Source: Komagataeibacter swingsii (GTDB lineage: Bacteria > Pseudomonadota > Alphaproteobacteria > Acetobacterales > Acetobacteraceae). Taken from it: DNA of 64,000 bases. The translations under genes and the position numbers were made by a program. This document shows positions 44,430 through 51,951 of this stretch, piece by piece. The notes beneath the pieces are model-generated. The model searched no databases and was not told the origin of the DNA. It was given only the letters and a program-made list of their open reading frames with translations. The stretch spans positions 203,719-267,718 of the forward strand of contig NZ_NKUB01000003.1 of assembly GCF_003207895.1 (NCBI RefSeq), read 5' to 3'. Numbering within the stretch: the first letter of the stretch is position 1; every line of letters starts with the position of its first letter.

Positions 44430-44810
44430 ATGAGTTATCATATCTCCCTGCACGCACGTACCAGCCAGCCCGTATTCGCACCGGCCGACAGCCGTGGTGG
44501 TGGGGGGGCCGCACACAATCCCGGCAACTTTGCCAACGACCCCGCCCGCGCGGCCGAAGCCGGGCACAAGGGCGGGCAGCACAGTTCCGGCAACTTCGCC
44601 AATAATCCGGAACGTGCAGCCGAGGCCGGCCGCAAGGGTGGCCAGCACAGCCATGGCGGGCACACGGCGGAAAAACCGGCATCCGCCACGACCCGCGCCG
44701 CTGGCGCCAACAAGGCCACGCAGCACGGTTCGGGCAACTTTGCGGATGATCCCGAACGCGCGGCGGAAGCCGGGCGCAAGGGCGGCCAGCACAGTCATGG
44801 CAAGTCGTAA
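44430..44810 (+). CDS. KGG-repeat stress protein
   Basis: 126 residues from the ATG at 44430, with GGTGAGG upstream; the GTG at 44421 is less likely. Three KGG/con-10-type repeats are visible: NFANDPARAAEAGHKGGQHS, NFANNPERAAEAGRKGGQHS and NFADDPERAAEAGRKGGQHS. Such small hydrophilic proteins are induced by desiccation, stationary phase or osmotic stress in many bacteria; their mechanism is unknown. The middle linker is Ala/Thr-rich. It precedes a PRC-barrel gene in the same orientation. Confidence 0.9.
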   Translation: MSYHISLHARTSQPVFAPADSRGGGGAAHNPGNFANDPARAAEAGHKGGQHSSGNFANNPERAAEAGRKGGQHSHGGHTAEKPASATTRAAGANKATQHGSGNFADDPERAAEAGRKGGQHSHGKS

Positions 44811-44939
44811 GTAACCGGGTGGGCGGGACCTGCAACCGGGTCCCGCCCTGCCTGCCCGTCCCGCATGGGTGCGCGCCATCACCCGGCGCGATCATGCCCC
44901 GGCGGTGGCGGGCCTTCATGATACGCAAGGAGAAGCATC

Positions 44940-45344
44940 ATGTCTGCTTCAATGACAAACAATACGGCAGGCGGCGGCATGTCCCCCAACATGACCTGCA
45001 AGCATGACCTGATTTCCTCCGACAGGGTCGAGGGCACGTCCGTGTACTCCCCGTCGGGCGAAAAACTCGGCACGGTCAAGTATTTCATGGTGGACAAGGC
45101 CAGTGGCGACGTCGCCTATGTCGTCATGAGTTTTGGCGGTTTCCTGGGCATGGGCAACAGTTTCCATCCCCTGCCATGGAAAACCCTGCATTACGACAAG
45201 GAGCGCGGCGGCTACATTGTCGCCCTGACGCGCGAACAGCTTGAAGCCGCCCCGGCCTATGCCGAGGACATGTCCCCCGACTGGACCAGCAGCCAGTATG
45301 GCAGCCAGGTCGATACCTATTACGGTGGCCTGCCGAAAATGTAG
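44940..45344 (+). CDS. PRC-barrel domain protein
   Basis: 134 residues. The body is a PRC-barrel: HDLISSDRVEGTSVYSPSGE, LGTVKYFMVDKASGDVAYVV, GGFLGMGNSFHPLPWKTLHY. The ~80 C-terminal residues include REQLEAAPAYAEDMSPDW. This soluble small barrel occurs in photosynthetic reaction centres, RimM and many stress-related proteins. It lies 130 bases after the KGG gene, consistent with a general stress group. A clear terminator follows. Confidence 0.92.
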   Translation: MSASMTNNTAGGGMSPNMTCKHDLISSDRVEGTSVYSPSGEKLGTVKYFMVDKASGDVAYVVMSFGGFLGMGNSFHPLPWKTLHYDKERGGYIVALTREQLEAAPAYAEDMSPDWTSSQYGSQVDTYYGGLPKM

Positions 45345-45366
45345 GCTGGCCAGAGCCATGGCGGAT

Positions 45367-45410
45367 GCAACCGCAGGCCACGGATTCATGCCGTGGGCTG
45401 CGGTTTTTTT
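45367..45410 (+). terminator. Intrinsic terminator after the PRC-barrel gene
   Basis: AACCGCAG-GCCACGG, a short ATTCATG loop, then CCGTGG-GCTGCGGTT, followed directly by a run of T. A long GC-rich stem and U-tract make this a textbook rho-independent terminator. Confidence 0.85.
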
Positions 45411-45670
45411 CGGGCTGGCATGAAAAATAAAGGGAGCCGGTTCCCTGCGGCGGCGCCCGCCGGGCCTGCCTTGCGGATGTGGCGCCATGGCCAGGGGTGC
45501 GATGAATCCGGCCGGGACCAGCCGTTAGCACCCGGTCGTCAGCACCCGGCCGTCAGCATCCTGCCGTTTGCATATGGCCCGGCATGGATGGGGAACGGAA
45601 CCGGAAATCATGGCGGGCGTTACACTGCACCGCCGCCTGTCGCGATGCGACCGTACAAGGATGAACGACA
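45411..45670. other. Gap before the small secreted protein gene
   Basis: Nothing that looks like a gene. There is a short imperfect repetition of CACCCGGTCGTCAG and CACCCGGCCGTCAG near 45529-45556. With the terminator, the gene-free length is about 326 bases. Confidence 0.4.
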
Positions 45671-45973
45671 ATGACCGCACGCCCCCTTCGCATCGCATCG
45701 CTTGTGGTGCTTGCGCTCTGCATGGACACGGCAGCCCATGCACAGGGCAACACGCCCCCCAGGATGCCGGTCGAAACCATGCCCGAACATGGCGCGACCT
45801 CCACATCCACTACGCCGGAAAGCCAGTGCCGGACACAGGATACCGCACACGGGCATTCGCATCCCTGCCCGCGCAAGGACCCGAGCAACCCCGCCATACC
45901 CGGCACCCGGCATGGCGGCGGGGCCGCGCCCTCCTCCTCATCCACGCCGCCTACGGGCAACATGGATGAATGA
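45671..45973 (+). CDS. Small secreted Pro/Thr/His-rich protein of unknown function
   Basis: 100 residues. A signal peptide (MTARPLRIASLVVLALCMDTAAHAQG) with an AHA cleavage site precedes a disordered tail rich in Pro, Thr, Ser and Gly. The tail includes CRTQDTAHGHSHPC, where two cysteines enclose a histidine-rich segment that might bind metal. It resembles the other short exported proteins nearby (46927-47241, 47906-48133) in style, not in sequence. Function unknown. Confidence 0.6.
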   Translation: MTARPLRIASLVVLALCMDTAAHAQGNTPPRMPVETMPEHGATSTSTTPESQCRTQDTAHGHSHPCPRKDPSNPAIPGTRHGGGAAPSSSSTPPTGNMDE

Positions 45974-45975
45974 AT

Positions 45976-46305
45976 TCACGCGGTGGCGGATTTCATGATG
46001 ACCAGCCCGGCCAGGATCAGCAGCGCCGCGATGATGCGGGCCGGGCTGGCGGCCTCGCCAAACAGCGCGATACCGGCAAGGAAGGCCCCGACCGCCCCGA
46101 TCCCCGTCCACACCGCATAGGCCGTGCCCAGCGGCAGGGTGCGCATGGACCACAGCAGCAGGCCAAAGCTGATCGTCACCGCCACCAGCGTGACCACCGT
46201 GGGCCACAGGCGGGTAAAGCCTTCCGACTGTTTCATGGCGGTCGCCCATACGACCTCGAACACGCCTGCTACGATCAGGGCAATCCACGCCATCATGTTC
46301 TCCAC
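45976..46305 (-). CDS. sugE: SMR family exporter of the SugE/Gdx subgroup
   Basis: 109 residues, four membrane helices. MAWIALIVAGVFEVVWATAM holds the essential membrane Glu, with the EVVWA context typical of SugE/Gdx rather than EmrE. LPLGTAYAVWTGIGAVGAF and GLVIMKSATA are also typical. Gdx proteins export guanidinium ions in exchange for protons; others are linked to quaternary ammonium resistance. The true start may be the MM pair at residues 4-5. The leader is examined under findings for a guanidine riboswitch, without a firm match. Confidence 0.93.
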   Translation of the reverse strand: MENMMAWIALIVAGVFEVVWATAMKQSEGFTRLWPTVVTLVAVTISFGLLLWSMRTLPLGTAYAVWTGIGAVGAFLAGIALFGEAASPARIIAALLILAGLVIMKSATA

Positions 46306-46485
46306 CGGGCCGGAACTCCCCTGCCACGGCCGGGGATGACTGCCGCGAACACCTAGACTATGTCGCTGTCGGGGCGCAACGCCTAAATGGCGTGCCGCAG
46401 CTACGCGCCGCCGCCCGTGCGCGCCGTTGTTACCAATGCCATCGTGGCCCGCGGCACATACCGGCGCGAAAGGCGCATCCTGTTA
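46306..46485. other. Leader region of the SugE gene
   Basis: 180 bases between the exporter start and MITE-like copy B; together with copies B and C, a gene-free stretch of about 620 bases. On the minus strand it contains CTAGGTGTTCGCGG and a GC-rich hairpin-forming segment, CCCCGGCCGTGGCAGGGG. No gene is seen. Confidence 0.4.
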
Positions 46486-46647
46486 GAGACTGTTTGAAAA
46501 GTCAGCTCATGATAGCACTTTAAAATTAAAGGAAGTTTTTGGTGAAGCTTTTTGCAGAAGCTTCGAAAGAACGCCGCCTTTTTGAAAAAAGGCAGCACCC
46601 AAAAACTTTTATTGTTTTTTATCAATGGGTTGTTTTCAAACAGTCTC
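46486..46647 (+). repeat. MITE-like repeat, copy B (162 bp, TTA flanks)
   Basis: The best-preserved copy. Both ends are perfect inverted repeats of GAGACTGTTTGAAAA, with TTA directly on each side (46483-46485 and 46648-46650), as a 3-bp target duplication would leave. It is nearly identical to copy A, 45 kb away. Internal hairpins are the same. It has no coding capacity of its own. Confidence 0.8.
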
Positions 46648-46763
46648 TTACGGACCGGGAGGCGGCAAAAGCCTTCTGGCGTCGCCTTCCGGGAAAGCCT
46701 TGCCGGAAAACTTCCTGTGGTTTTATGGCAATGTCGCAAGCCGTCTTTCCACGCAGAGCCTTC

Positions 46764-46926
46764 AAGACTGTTTGAAAAGTCAGCTCATGATAGCACTTTA
46801 AAATGAAAGAAAGTTTTTGGTGAAGCTTTTTGCAGAAGCTTCGAAAGAACGCCGCCTTTTTGAGAAAAAGGCGGCACCCAAGAACTTTTATTGTTTTTTA
46901 TCAATGATTTGTTTTCAAACAGCCTC
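46764..46926 (+). repeat. MITE-like repeat, copy C (163 bp) touching a stop codon
   Basis: Left end AAGACTGTTTGAAAAGTCAG, right end TTTTCAAACAGCCTC. The internal sequence is like copy B, with small changes including GAGAAAAAGGCGGC in the second hairpin. The TTA at 46927-46929 immediately after it is the complement of the TAA stop codon of the downstream minus-strand gene, so the element ends exactly at that gene's stop. It lies 116 bases from copy B in the same orientation. Confidence 0.75.
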
Positions 46927-47241
46927 TTAGCGACGGTCGCGATGGCCTTCATGGCGCTCTTCACCACCGAAGCCGCCTTCACGATGCTCGTCACGGCGTT
47001 CGTTGCCAAAGCCGCCTTCGCGGTGCTCATCACGGCGCTCGTTGCCAAAGCCGCCTTCACGGTGTTCATCACGGCGCTCGTTGCCAAAGCCGCCTTCACG
47101 GTGCTCATCACGACGTTCGTTGCCAAAGCCACCTTCGCGGCGTTCTTCATGGCCTTCATGGTTGCCAAAAAAGGACTGCGCGTGCGCGGCCGCCGGCAGG
47201 GATGCGCCAAGGGCAAGCATGAACATGATTGTACGTTTCAT
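46927..47241 (-). CDS. Secreted tandem-repeat protein (13-residue repeats)
   Basis: 104 residues. A signal peptide (MKRTIMFMLALGASLPAAAHAQ) is followed by a strongly polar repeat region: EGGFGNERRDEHR occurs four times in a row, with partial units at both ends (39-bp DNA period, about 46965-47160). GAGGAGA precedes the ATG. The composition (Gly, Glu, Arg, His, Asp) suggests a disordered, metal- or polyanion-binding exported protein. Its stop codon is formed where MITE-like copy C begins, so the original C-terminus may have been longer or different. Confidence 0.7.
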   Translation of the reverse strand: MKRTIMFMLALGASLPAAAHAQSFFGNHEGHEERREGGFGNERRDEHREGGFGNERRDEHREGGFGNERRDEHREGGFGNERRDEHREGGFGGEERHEGHRDRR

Positions 47242-47587
47242 AATGTCTCCTCAGGTTACAGAGTGGTAACATTGTGGAATTGCCGGATGATTGGAAAGGG
47301 GCTGCATTGTTACAAAAAGATACGGTTCATGCCTGTTATCAGGATCGTTCTGGTAATCATTCGTGAATCAGGAATAATTTCCTCATATTCGCTCCATACC
47401 CATGCCTGTATTCCGTAATGATAATTTATTTACTTTTAATGATACGGCCTATGCCAGCCGCCTGGCTGGTATGCGGTCGCGGAGCGGTGATGGCGGATTC
47501 ATACAATCATCACATTCTGGGCCGGGTGTTTCTGTTAGGTTGTCCCTGCCCGCGCCTGTGCTGGCTCCTTCAGGAGGTTTCCGGATC
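47242..47587. other. Gap between two small genes
   Basis: About 345 bases, AT-rich near 47280-47460, which should carry the divergent promoters of the repeat-protein gene and the 53-residue gene. I see no repeat or strong hairpin. Confidence 0.4.
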
Positions 47588-47749
47588 ATGAATACGCAAG
47601 CCGTCTCCACCCCCAAACCCCGTAAAGAGCCGCATGAAGAATGGCGCGAAGCCCTGATCCATGCATGGAAAAATCGCCGCGGCTATGCGCGCGCGCATGA
47701 AGCGGCCCATGTCCGTTCCGATGACGGTTTTGCGCGTGAGGAGGCGTGA
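47588..47749 (+). CDS. Small basic cytosolic protein of unknown function
   Basis: 53 residues from the ATG at 47588, which has AGGAGG ten bases upstream; the frame is open to 47402 but without another ribosome site. The product is charged and helical (EPHEEWREALIHAWKNRRGYAR), with several tryptophans and arginines and no signal or membrane segment. I do not recognise a family. Confidence 0.5.
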   Translation: MNTQAVSTPKPRKEPHEEWREALIHAWKNRRGYARAHEAAHVRSDDGFAREEA

Positions 47750-47905
47750 CAGGTCACGCCAGCCGTAATATTCCGTGATACCCGCTGGAATGATGCATTC
47801 TGTTACAAATAATTTACCGGTAGAGGCTTTCGTGCGGCTGGTTGTTATTTTATAGGGGGGTGGCAGTTTTCTAAAACCCTATTGGTAAACAAGGAAATTA
47901 TAAAC

Positions 47906-48133
47906 ATGAAAAAGACCCTTCTCCTGGCGGCTGTTCTTGGCCTTTCCCTGCCGGTTGTCGCCCACGCTGAAGACAACAACGACCAGGGCCGCCATGGTGA
48001 ACACCACCGCAAGCACCACGACAAGCACCATGAAGAAAACGGCCAGAATGGCGAGCATGGTGACCGTGAGCACGGCCAGCACGAAGGTGAGCATGGCGAA
48101 CACGACCATGATCACGAAGGTGAGCAGCACTGA
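47906..48133 (+). CDS. Secreted His/Glu-rich small protein
   Basis: 75 residues from the ATG at 47906, with AAGGAAA at a good distance; an in-frame start eight codons earlier is weaker. A signal peptide (MKKTLLLAAVLGLSLPVVAHAE) is followed by a tail almost wholly of His, Glu, Gly, Asp and Lys (HRKHHDKHHEENGQNGEHGD, HGEHDHDHEGEQH). About a quarter of the mature protein is histidine, so binding of divalent metals in the periplasm is likely but unproven. It is followed by a strong terminator. Confidence 0.72.
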   Translation: MKKTLLLAAVLGLSLPVVAHAEDNNDQGRHGEHHRKHHDKHHEENGQNGEHGDREHGQHEGEHGEHDHDHEGEQH

Positions 48134-48153
48134 TCGCCAGCGATCATCGCGCG

Positions 48154-48192
48154 AAAAAGGGGGCGTCCCATGCCGGGACGCCCCTTTTTTTA
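48154..48192. terminator. Bidirectional intrinsic terminator
   Basis: AAAAAGGGGGCGTCCC, an ATGCC loop, then GGGACGCCCCTTTTTTT: a perfect GC stem with A-run before and T-run after. It can end transcription of the His-rich gene (plus strand) and of the convergent membrane HTH gene (minus strand). Confidence 0.9.
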
Positions 48193-48226
48193 TGCCCTGA
48201 TGCCCTGTCCCCTGCCCCGCGCGCGT

Positions 48227-48649
48227 TCAGAACAGGATCAGGTCGATACCGATACCCAGCACCAGCAGGCTCCACAGGGAAACCCCGATGGCCCGGCGGC
48301 GGATCAGGTTGGCCGACAGCAGGACAAGCAGCGGGTCCGCCGCGGGGGTGGCTGCTTCCGCCCCCGTTGCCTCCGCCATGGCGTGGCCGTGCGTTTCACG
48401 GTAGGGGCCGCCATGTTCCTCCACCCCGACCGCGCCCAGCAGCCCAAGGCGGAACGTGCGCAGTTCGGCTTCGGTATAGAGCGTCTGCCGGTTGATGGAG
48501 ATGGGTTTCGGCCCGCAGCGCAGCCATTTCATGGCGCGCAGGTAAAAGGGGTGGATGCCAAGGTAGTGCGATGCTTCGCGTGGCGAAAGAATGTTGCGGC
48601 GGGGGAAATGCAGCACGGCCGGGCTGGCGTTGTCATTCTGGGGGCGCAT
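48227..48649 (-). CDS. MerR/excisionase-like HTH protein with a C-terminal membrane helix
   Basis: 140 residues from the ATG at 48649 (MRPQNDNASPAVLHF); an upstream start at 48691 is possible. LSPREASHYLGIHPFYLRAMKW resembles the winged helix of MerR/excisionase-type DNA-binding proteins, followed by INRQTLYTEAELRTF. The last ~20 residues (AIGVSLWSLLVLGIGIDLILF) form a hydrophobic tail anchor. A DNA-binding head on a tail-anchored protein is uncommon. Function unknown. Confidence 0.6.
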   Translation of the reverse strand: MRPQNDNASPAVLHFPRRNILSPREASHYLGIHPFYLRAMKWLRCGPKPISINRQTLYTEAELRTFRLGLLGAVGVEEHGGPYRETHGHAMAEATGAEAATPAADPLLVLLSANLIRRRAIGVSLWSLLVLGIGIDLILF

Positions 48650-48884
48650 CACGACGCTTGGACCTCTGTTGTGGGTACCCGCGCACGGCACGGCTTGCGG
48701 CGCGGGGGCGGGTACAGGGTGCCGCGTCGCGACGCCAAAGGCCAGCCCCTTTCGCCCTTTTGCGGTACGATTTCATGATTGTCCCCTTTCCGTAACGCCC
48801 TGATGGGGTTAAAGCGGCCGGGCACGCCGCCGCCTTGCGCGCGGTGTCGCGCCTGTTGTCAAATCCACTGTGGTGTCCGTATCC

Positions 48885-50021
48885 ATGATGCGTATCGGCA
48901 TGCTCTCGATCGGGGCGTTCATCTGGCTGGTGACCGAGGTCCTGCCCATTGGCCTGCTGACGGATATCGCCCACGGGCTGAACGTATCCGACGGGTCCGT
49001 GGGGCTGCTGGTCACGGGGTATGCATGGCTGGTGGCGCTGACCGCCATCCCGCTTACGCTGCTGACATCGGGCATGGACCGGCGCGTGCTGGTGGCGGGG
49101 CTTCTGGCGCTGGCGGGCGTGGTGGATATTGCCTGCGCGTTTGTCACCAGCTACGCGGTCATGGCGGTGCTGCGCGTGATGCTGGCGCTGGGGCATGGCA
49201 TCTTCTGGTCGATCATATCGGGGGTTGCGGTCCGGCTGGCGCCCGAACTGCCGGTCACGCGCGCGACCGCGCTGGCGTTTACCGGGGTGGCCATGGGGTT
49301 CGCCTGCGGCATTCCCATGGCGTCGGCCATCGGGCAATGGCTGGGCTGGCGGGCGGCGTTCATCCTGTGCGGCGTGGCGGCCCTGGTGGTCATGGCGGGG
49401 TTGCTGGCGCTGCTGCCACCCCTGCCCTCGCAGCGCAGGCACCTCAACATCATGGTGCTGCTGCGCCAGCCATTGCTGCGCTATATCGCGGTGCTGACCA
49501 TGCTGGTCATCATGGCGCATTTCACGGCCTATACCTACATCATCCCGCTGCTGCACGACATTCCGCACAGCCCGGAAAGGCTGGTGCCGGTCCTGCTGCT
49601 GGCCTATGGCGTGGCGGGGATTGGCGGCAACTGGGCTGGCGGGCGGCTGCCGTGGTCGGCCGGCAGGACCATGGGGCTGTCCATCATCGCCATGGTGTTC
49701 TGCCAAGGGCTGCTGGTGGCGTCGGGGTGGGTGCCGGGGCTGGTCTGGGTGGACATGGTGGCCTGGGGCGTGGTCGCGGCCCTGCTGAACCTGACACCGC
49801 AGAGCTACGCCATCGAGCTGGCCCCGGCGGAGCGCGAGGCCGCGTGTTCGTTCTGTGTGACCGGCTTCAACACCGGCATTGGCGCGGGCGCGCTGTGTGG
49901 CGGGGTGGCGCTGTCCACCGCCGGGTCGTACGCCATACTGGGGTGGAGCGTGGGCATCGCGCTGGTGGCGTTGTGGGTGCTGCGCGCGGGGCGGCATTAC
50001 GCGCGGCAGGCCGTGCGCTGA
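48885..50021 (+). CDS. MFS transporter (sugar/drug efflux type)
   Basis: 378 residues from the ATG at 48885 (GTG codons at 48870 and 48873 are in frame). Twelve hydrophobic segments. FIWLVTEVLPIGLLTDIAHG and VSDGSVGLLVTGYAWLVALT match the first two helices of SotB/YdhP-like efflux proteins, and LTSGMDRRVLVAGLL is the loop 2-3 signature. The C-terminal half has NLTPQSYAIELAPAEREAAC. It should expel sugars, arabinose-like compounds or drugs by proton antiport; the substrate is unknown. No ribosome site is obvious. Confidence 0.9.
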   Translation: MMRIGMLSIGAFIWLVTEVLPIGLLTDIAHGLNVSDGSVGLLVTGYAWLVALTAIPLTLLTSGMDRRVLVAGLLALAGVVDIACAFVTSYAVMAVLRVMLALGHGIFWSIISGVAVRLAPELPVTRATALAFTGVAMGFACGIPMASAIGQWLGWRAAFILCGVAALVVMAGLLALLPPLPSQRRHLNIMVLLRQPLLRYIAVLTMLVIMAHFTAYTYIIPLLHDIPHSPERLVPVLLLAYGVAGIGGNWAGGRLPWSAGRTMGLSIIAMVFCQGLLVASGWVPGLVWVDMVAWGVVAALLNLTPQSYAIELAPAEREAACSFCVTGFNTGIGAGALCGGVALSTAGSYAILGWSVGIALVALWVLRAGRHYARQAVR

Positions 50022-50081
50022 CCCGGTTGGCGGGGCCACGCCCATGGCCTATGGTCGCGCCGTGCAGACAGGAAGGACCCC

Positions 50082-50426
50082 ATGACCGATCGTATCGTAT
50101 ACAAGATCCTGACAGATGATGAACATGACGCCCTGACCCGCATGGGCAGCTTTTCCGGCTCCCCCGCCGACCTGGCTGACGGGTTCATCCACCTGTCCGC
50201 GGCCGGACAGGTGGCGGGCACGCTGGACAGGCATTTCAGCGGAAAATCAGGGCTTGTGCTGGTGGCCGTGGACCTGTCCCTGCTGGACCCGGCGGCGGTG
50301 CGGTGGGAACCCTCACGCGGGGGGCAGCTTTTCCCCCACCTGTACGCGCCCCTGCCCGTTGGCGCGGTGGTGGCCACCGCCCCGGTGGCGCGCACGGCTG
50401 GCGGCGGGGTCAGCCTGCCGGTCTGA
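50082..50426 (+). CDS. DUF952 family protein
   Basis: 114 residues. RIVYKILTDDEHDALTRMGS, GSPADLADGFIHLSAAGQV and WEPSRGGQLFPHLYAPLP are the conserved DUF952 segments. The fold is related to ADP-ribosyltransferase-like or NAD-binding small domains in structural surveys, but no biochemical function is established. It is cytosolic and 60 bases after the MFS gene, possibly co-transcribed. Confidence 0.9.
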   Translation: MTDRIVYKILTDDEHDALTRMGSFSGSPADLADGFIHLSAAGQVAGTLDRHFSGKSGLVLVAVDLSLLDPAAVRWEPSRGGQLFPHLYAPLPVGAVVATAPVARTAGGGVSLPV

Positions 50427-51018
50427 AAGGCGTGGCGTCCATGCCGGGCGTCCATGCCGGGCGGGCTGGCCCTGCGGGCATGGCCTGTGCCATGGGGCAG
50501 CCAGGGGCGGTGTCGGCTTGCCCGGTTTCCACGCTGGTCACGCCGCCATCAGGTACGACAGGCGCCGCCTGCGATGCATGACGGGTCCAGCACGACCCGC
50601 CCGGTGTCGGGAATGTCATCGAACCCGTATTTCGACACCGGCATGAACAGCGCCGACGCCACCCCCACCAGTATACAGGTGCGCAGCCCGGCACTTTTCC
50701 GCCAAAATCCCCGCTTCAGCCCCATCAGCGCCGGTTCCCCGGTTGCGGCCATCCTGCCCCCATGGTTGCCGGTATGAAGGATGGCGGCATGGTCACGCGC
50801 GGTCAGGGTCGCGGTGCGGGGGGTGTCAAAGTGCCCTTCCATCAACACGATAAGGGCGTGCGGGGTTGCCTGCGCGCATCGCACGGGTCACAACGGGATG
50901 AAACAGGAAGGAAAGCATGCCCGGGCAGCCGCCTGCCCGGCGCGGGGAAAAACCCTATGGAGATGTTCATGACGCACCGGGCGCACATCCCGGCCACCAG
51001 CACGAAGGGATGCGGGTC
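50427..51018. other. Stretch with an MgtC remnant and no intact gene
   Basis: About 590 bases. The only recognisable coding trace is a broken MgtC/SapB segment on the minus strand (50549-50725). The rest of the open frame around it (to 50884) shows no family resemblance. Confidence 0.5.
50549..50725 (-). pseudogene. MgtC/SapB family gene fragment
   Basis: On the minus strand GLKRGFWRKSAGLRTCILVG, ASALFMPVSKYGF and RVVLDPSCIAG match the conserved cytoplasmic loop and second helix of MgtC/SapB membrane proteins (usually LIGLERGF..KPAGLRTH). The gene lacks the first helix and everything after the loop, and it runs into a stop at 50549. It is therefore a remnant, not a working transporter-associated protein. 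Confidence 0.55.
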
Positions 51019-51951
51019 ATGCCCTCGCTGATCCGCGTATCCCGGCAGGAGGTGGCGCTTATGGCCGTGACCTTCTTCTGGGGCGGGACGTTCCTGATGG
51101 TGCATCAGGCGCAGCAGTATTGCGGGCCGCTGTTTTTCGTGGGCGTGCGCTTTGCCACGGCCTCCCTCATGGGCATAGCCATGTTCCATCGCGCGCTGCG
51201 GCGGCTGACAATGGCGGAAATACGCGCGGGGGTCGCAATCGGCCTGTGCATGTGGGTGGCCTATGTCAGCCAGACCTATGGCCTGCGCACCATCAGCAGC
51301 AGCCGCTCCGCCTTCCTGACCGCGCTGTACGTGCCCATGGTGCCGCTGGCGCAATGGGTGGTGCTGCGCCGCCCGCCCCATGTGATGAGCTGGGTTGGCA
51401 TCGGCCTTGCCTTTGGCGGCCTCATGCTGCTGTCGGGTGCCGGGGCCGCGTCGGGCGGCTTTGGCCCCGGTGAATGCGCGACCCTGCTGGCGGCCGTCGC
51501 CACGACGGGGGAAATCATCCTGATCGGCCGGTTCGCCGGCAGCGGCGACAGCCGGCGCATTACGGTGGTGCAGCTGGTGGTGACGGGCGTGCTGGCGCTG
51601 GCGGCCATGCCGGTCATGGGCGAGGGCCTGCCCGCGTTTTCATGGGTGTGGCTGGGGGGCGGCGTGGGCCTTGGCGCGGCAAGCGTGCTGATCCAGCTTG
51701 CCATGAACTGGGCGCAGAAAGCGGTTTCCCCCACGCGCGCCACCATCATTTACGCGGGCGAGCCGGTATGGGGCGGTCTTGTCGGCTGGATCGCGGGCGA
51801 TGTGCTGCCCGTGACATCGGTGGCGGGGGCCGCATGCATCGTGGCGGGGGTGCTGGCCAGCGAATTGCGGCTGCCGGCGCGCAGGGCAAGGCCCGGCGCG
51901 CCCCCCGGATGCGCGGGGCGCGCGCCGGGAAAACAGGTCACTGATGAATGA
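51019..51951 (+). CDS. DMT superfamily transporter (EamA domains)
   Basis: 310 residues from the ATG at 51019 (AAGGGA upstream); the ATG at 51010 is possible. Two EamA repeats of five helices each: LMAVTFFWGGTFLMVHQAQQ opens the first, TISSSRSAFLTALYVPMVPL is the family signature, and IIYAGEPVWGGLVGWIAGD is its counterpart in the second. Such proteins export amino acids or other metabolites. The last ~20 residues are Arg/Gly/Pro-rich. The gene's 3' end overlaps the first minus-strand phage gene by 14 bases, so the prophage boundary lies very close. Confidence 0.92.
   Translation: MPSLIRVSRQEVALMAVTFFWGGTFLMVHQAQQYCGPLFFVGVRFATASLMGIAMFHRALRRLTMAEIRAGVAIGLCMWVAYVSQTYGLRTISSSRSAFLTALYVPMVPLAQWVVLRRPPHVMSWVGIGLAFGGLMLLSGAGAASGGFGPGECATLLAAVATTGEIILIGRFAGSGDSRRITVVQLVVTGVLALAAMPVMGEGLPAFSWVWLGGGVGLGAASVLIQLAMNWAQKAVSPTRATIIYAGEPVWGGLVGWIAGDVLPVTSVAGAACIVAGVLASELRLPARRARPGAPPGCAGRAPGKQVTDE

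Noticed and set aside
46960..47165. Regular ~39-bp direct repeats that could suggest a CRISPR array
   Set aside because: The units are contiguous without variable spacers, stay in frame and encode a repeat peptide behind a signal sequence.
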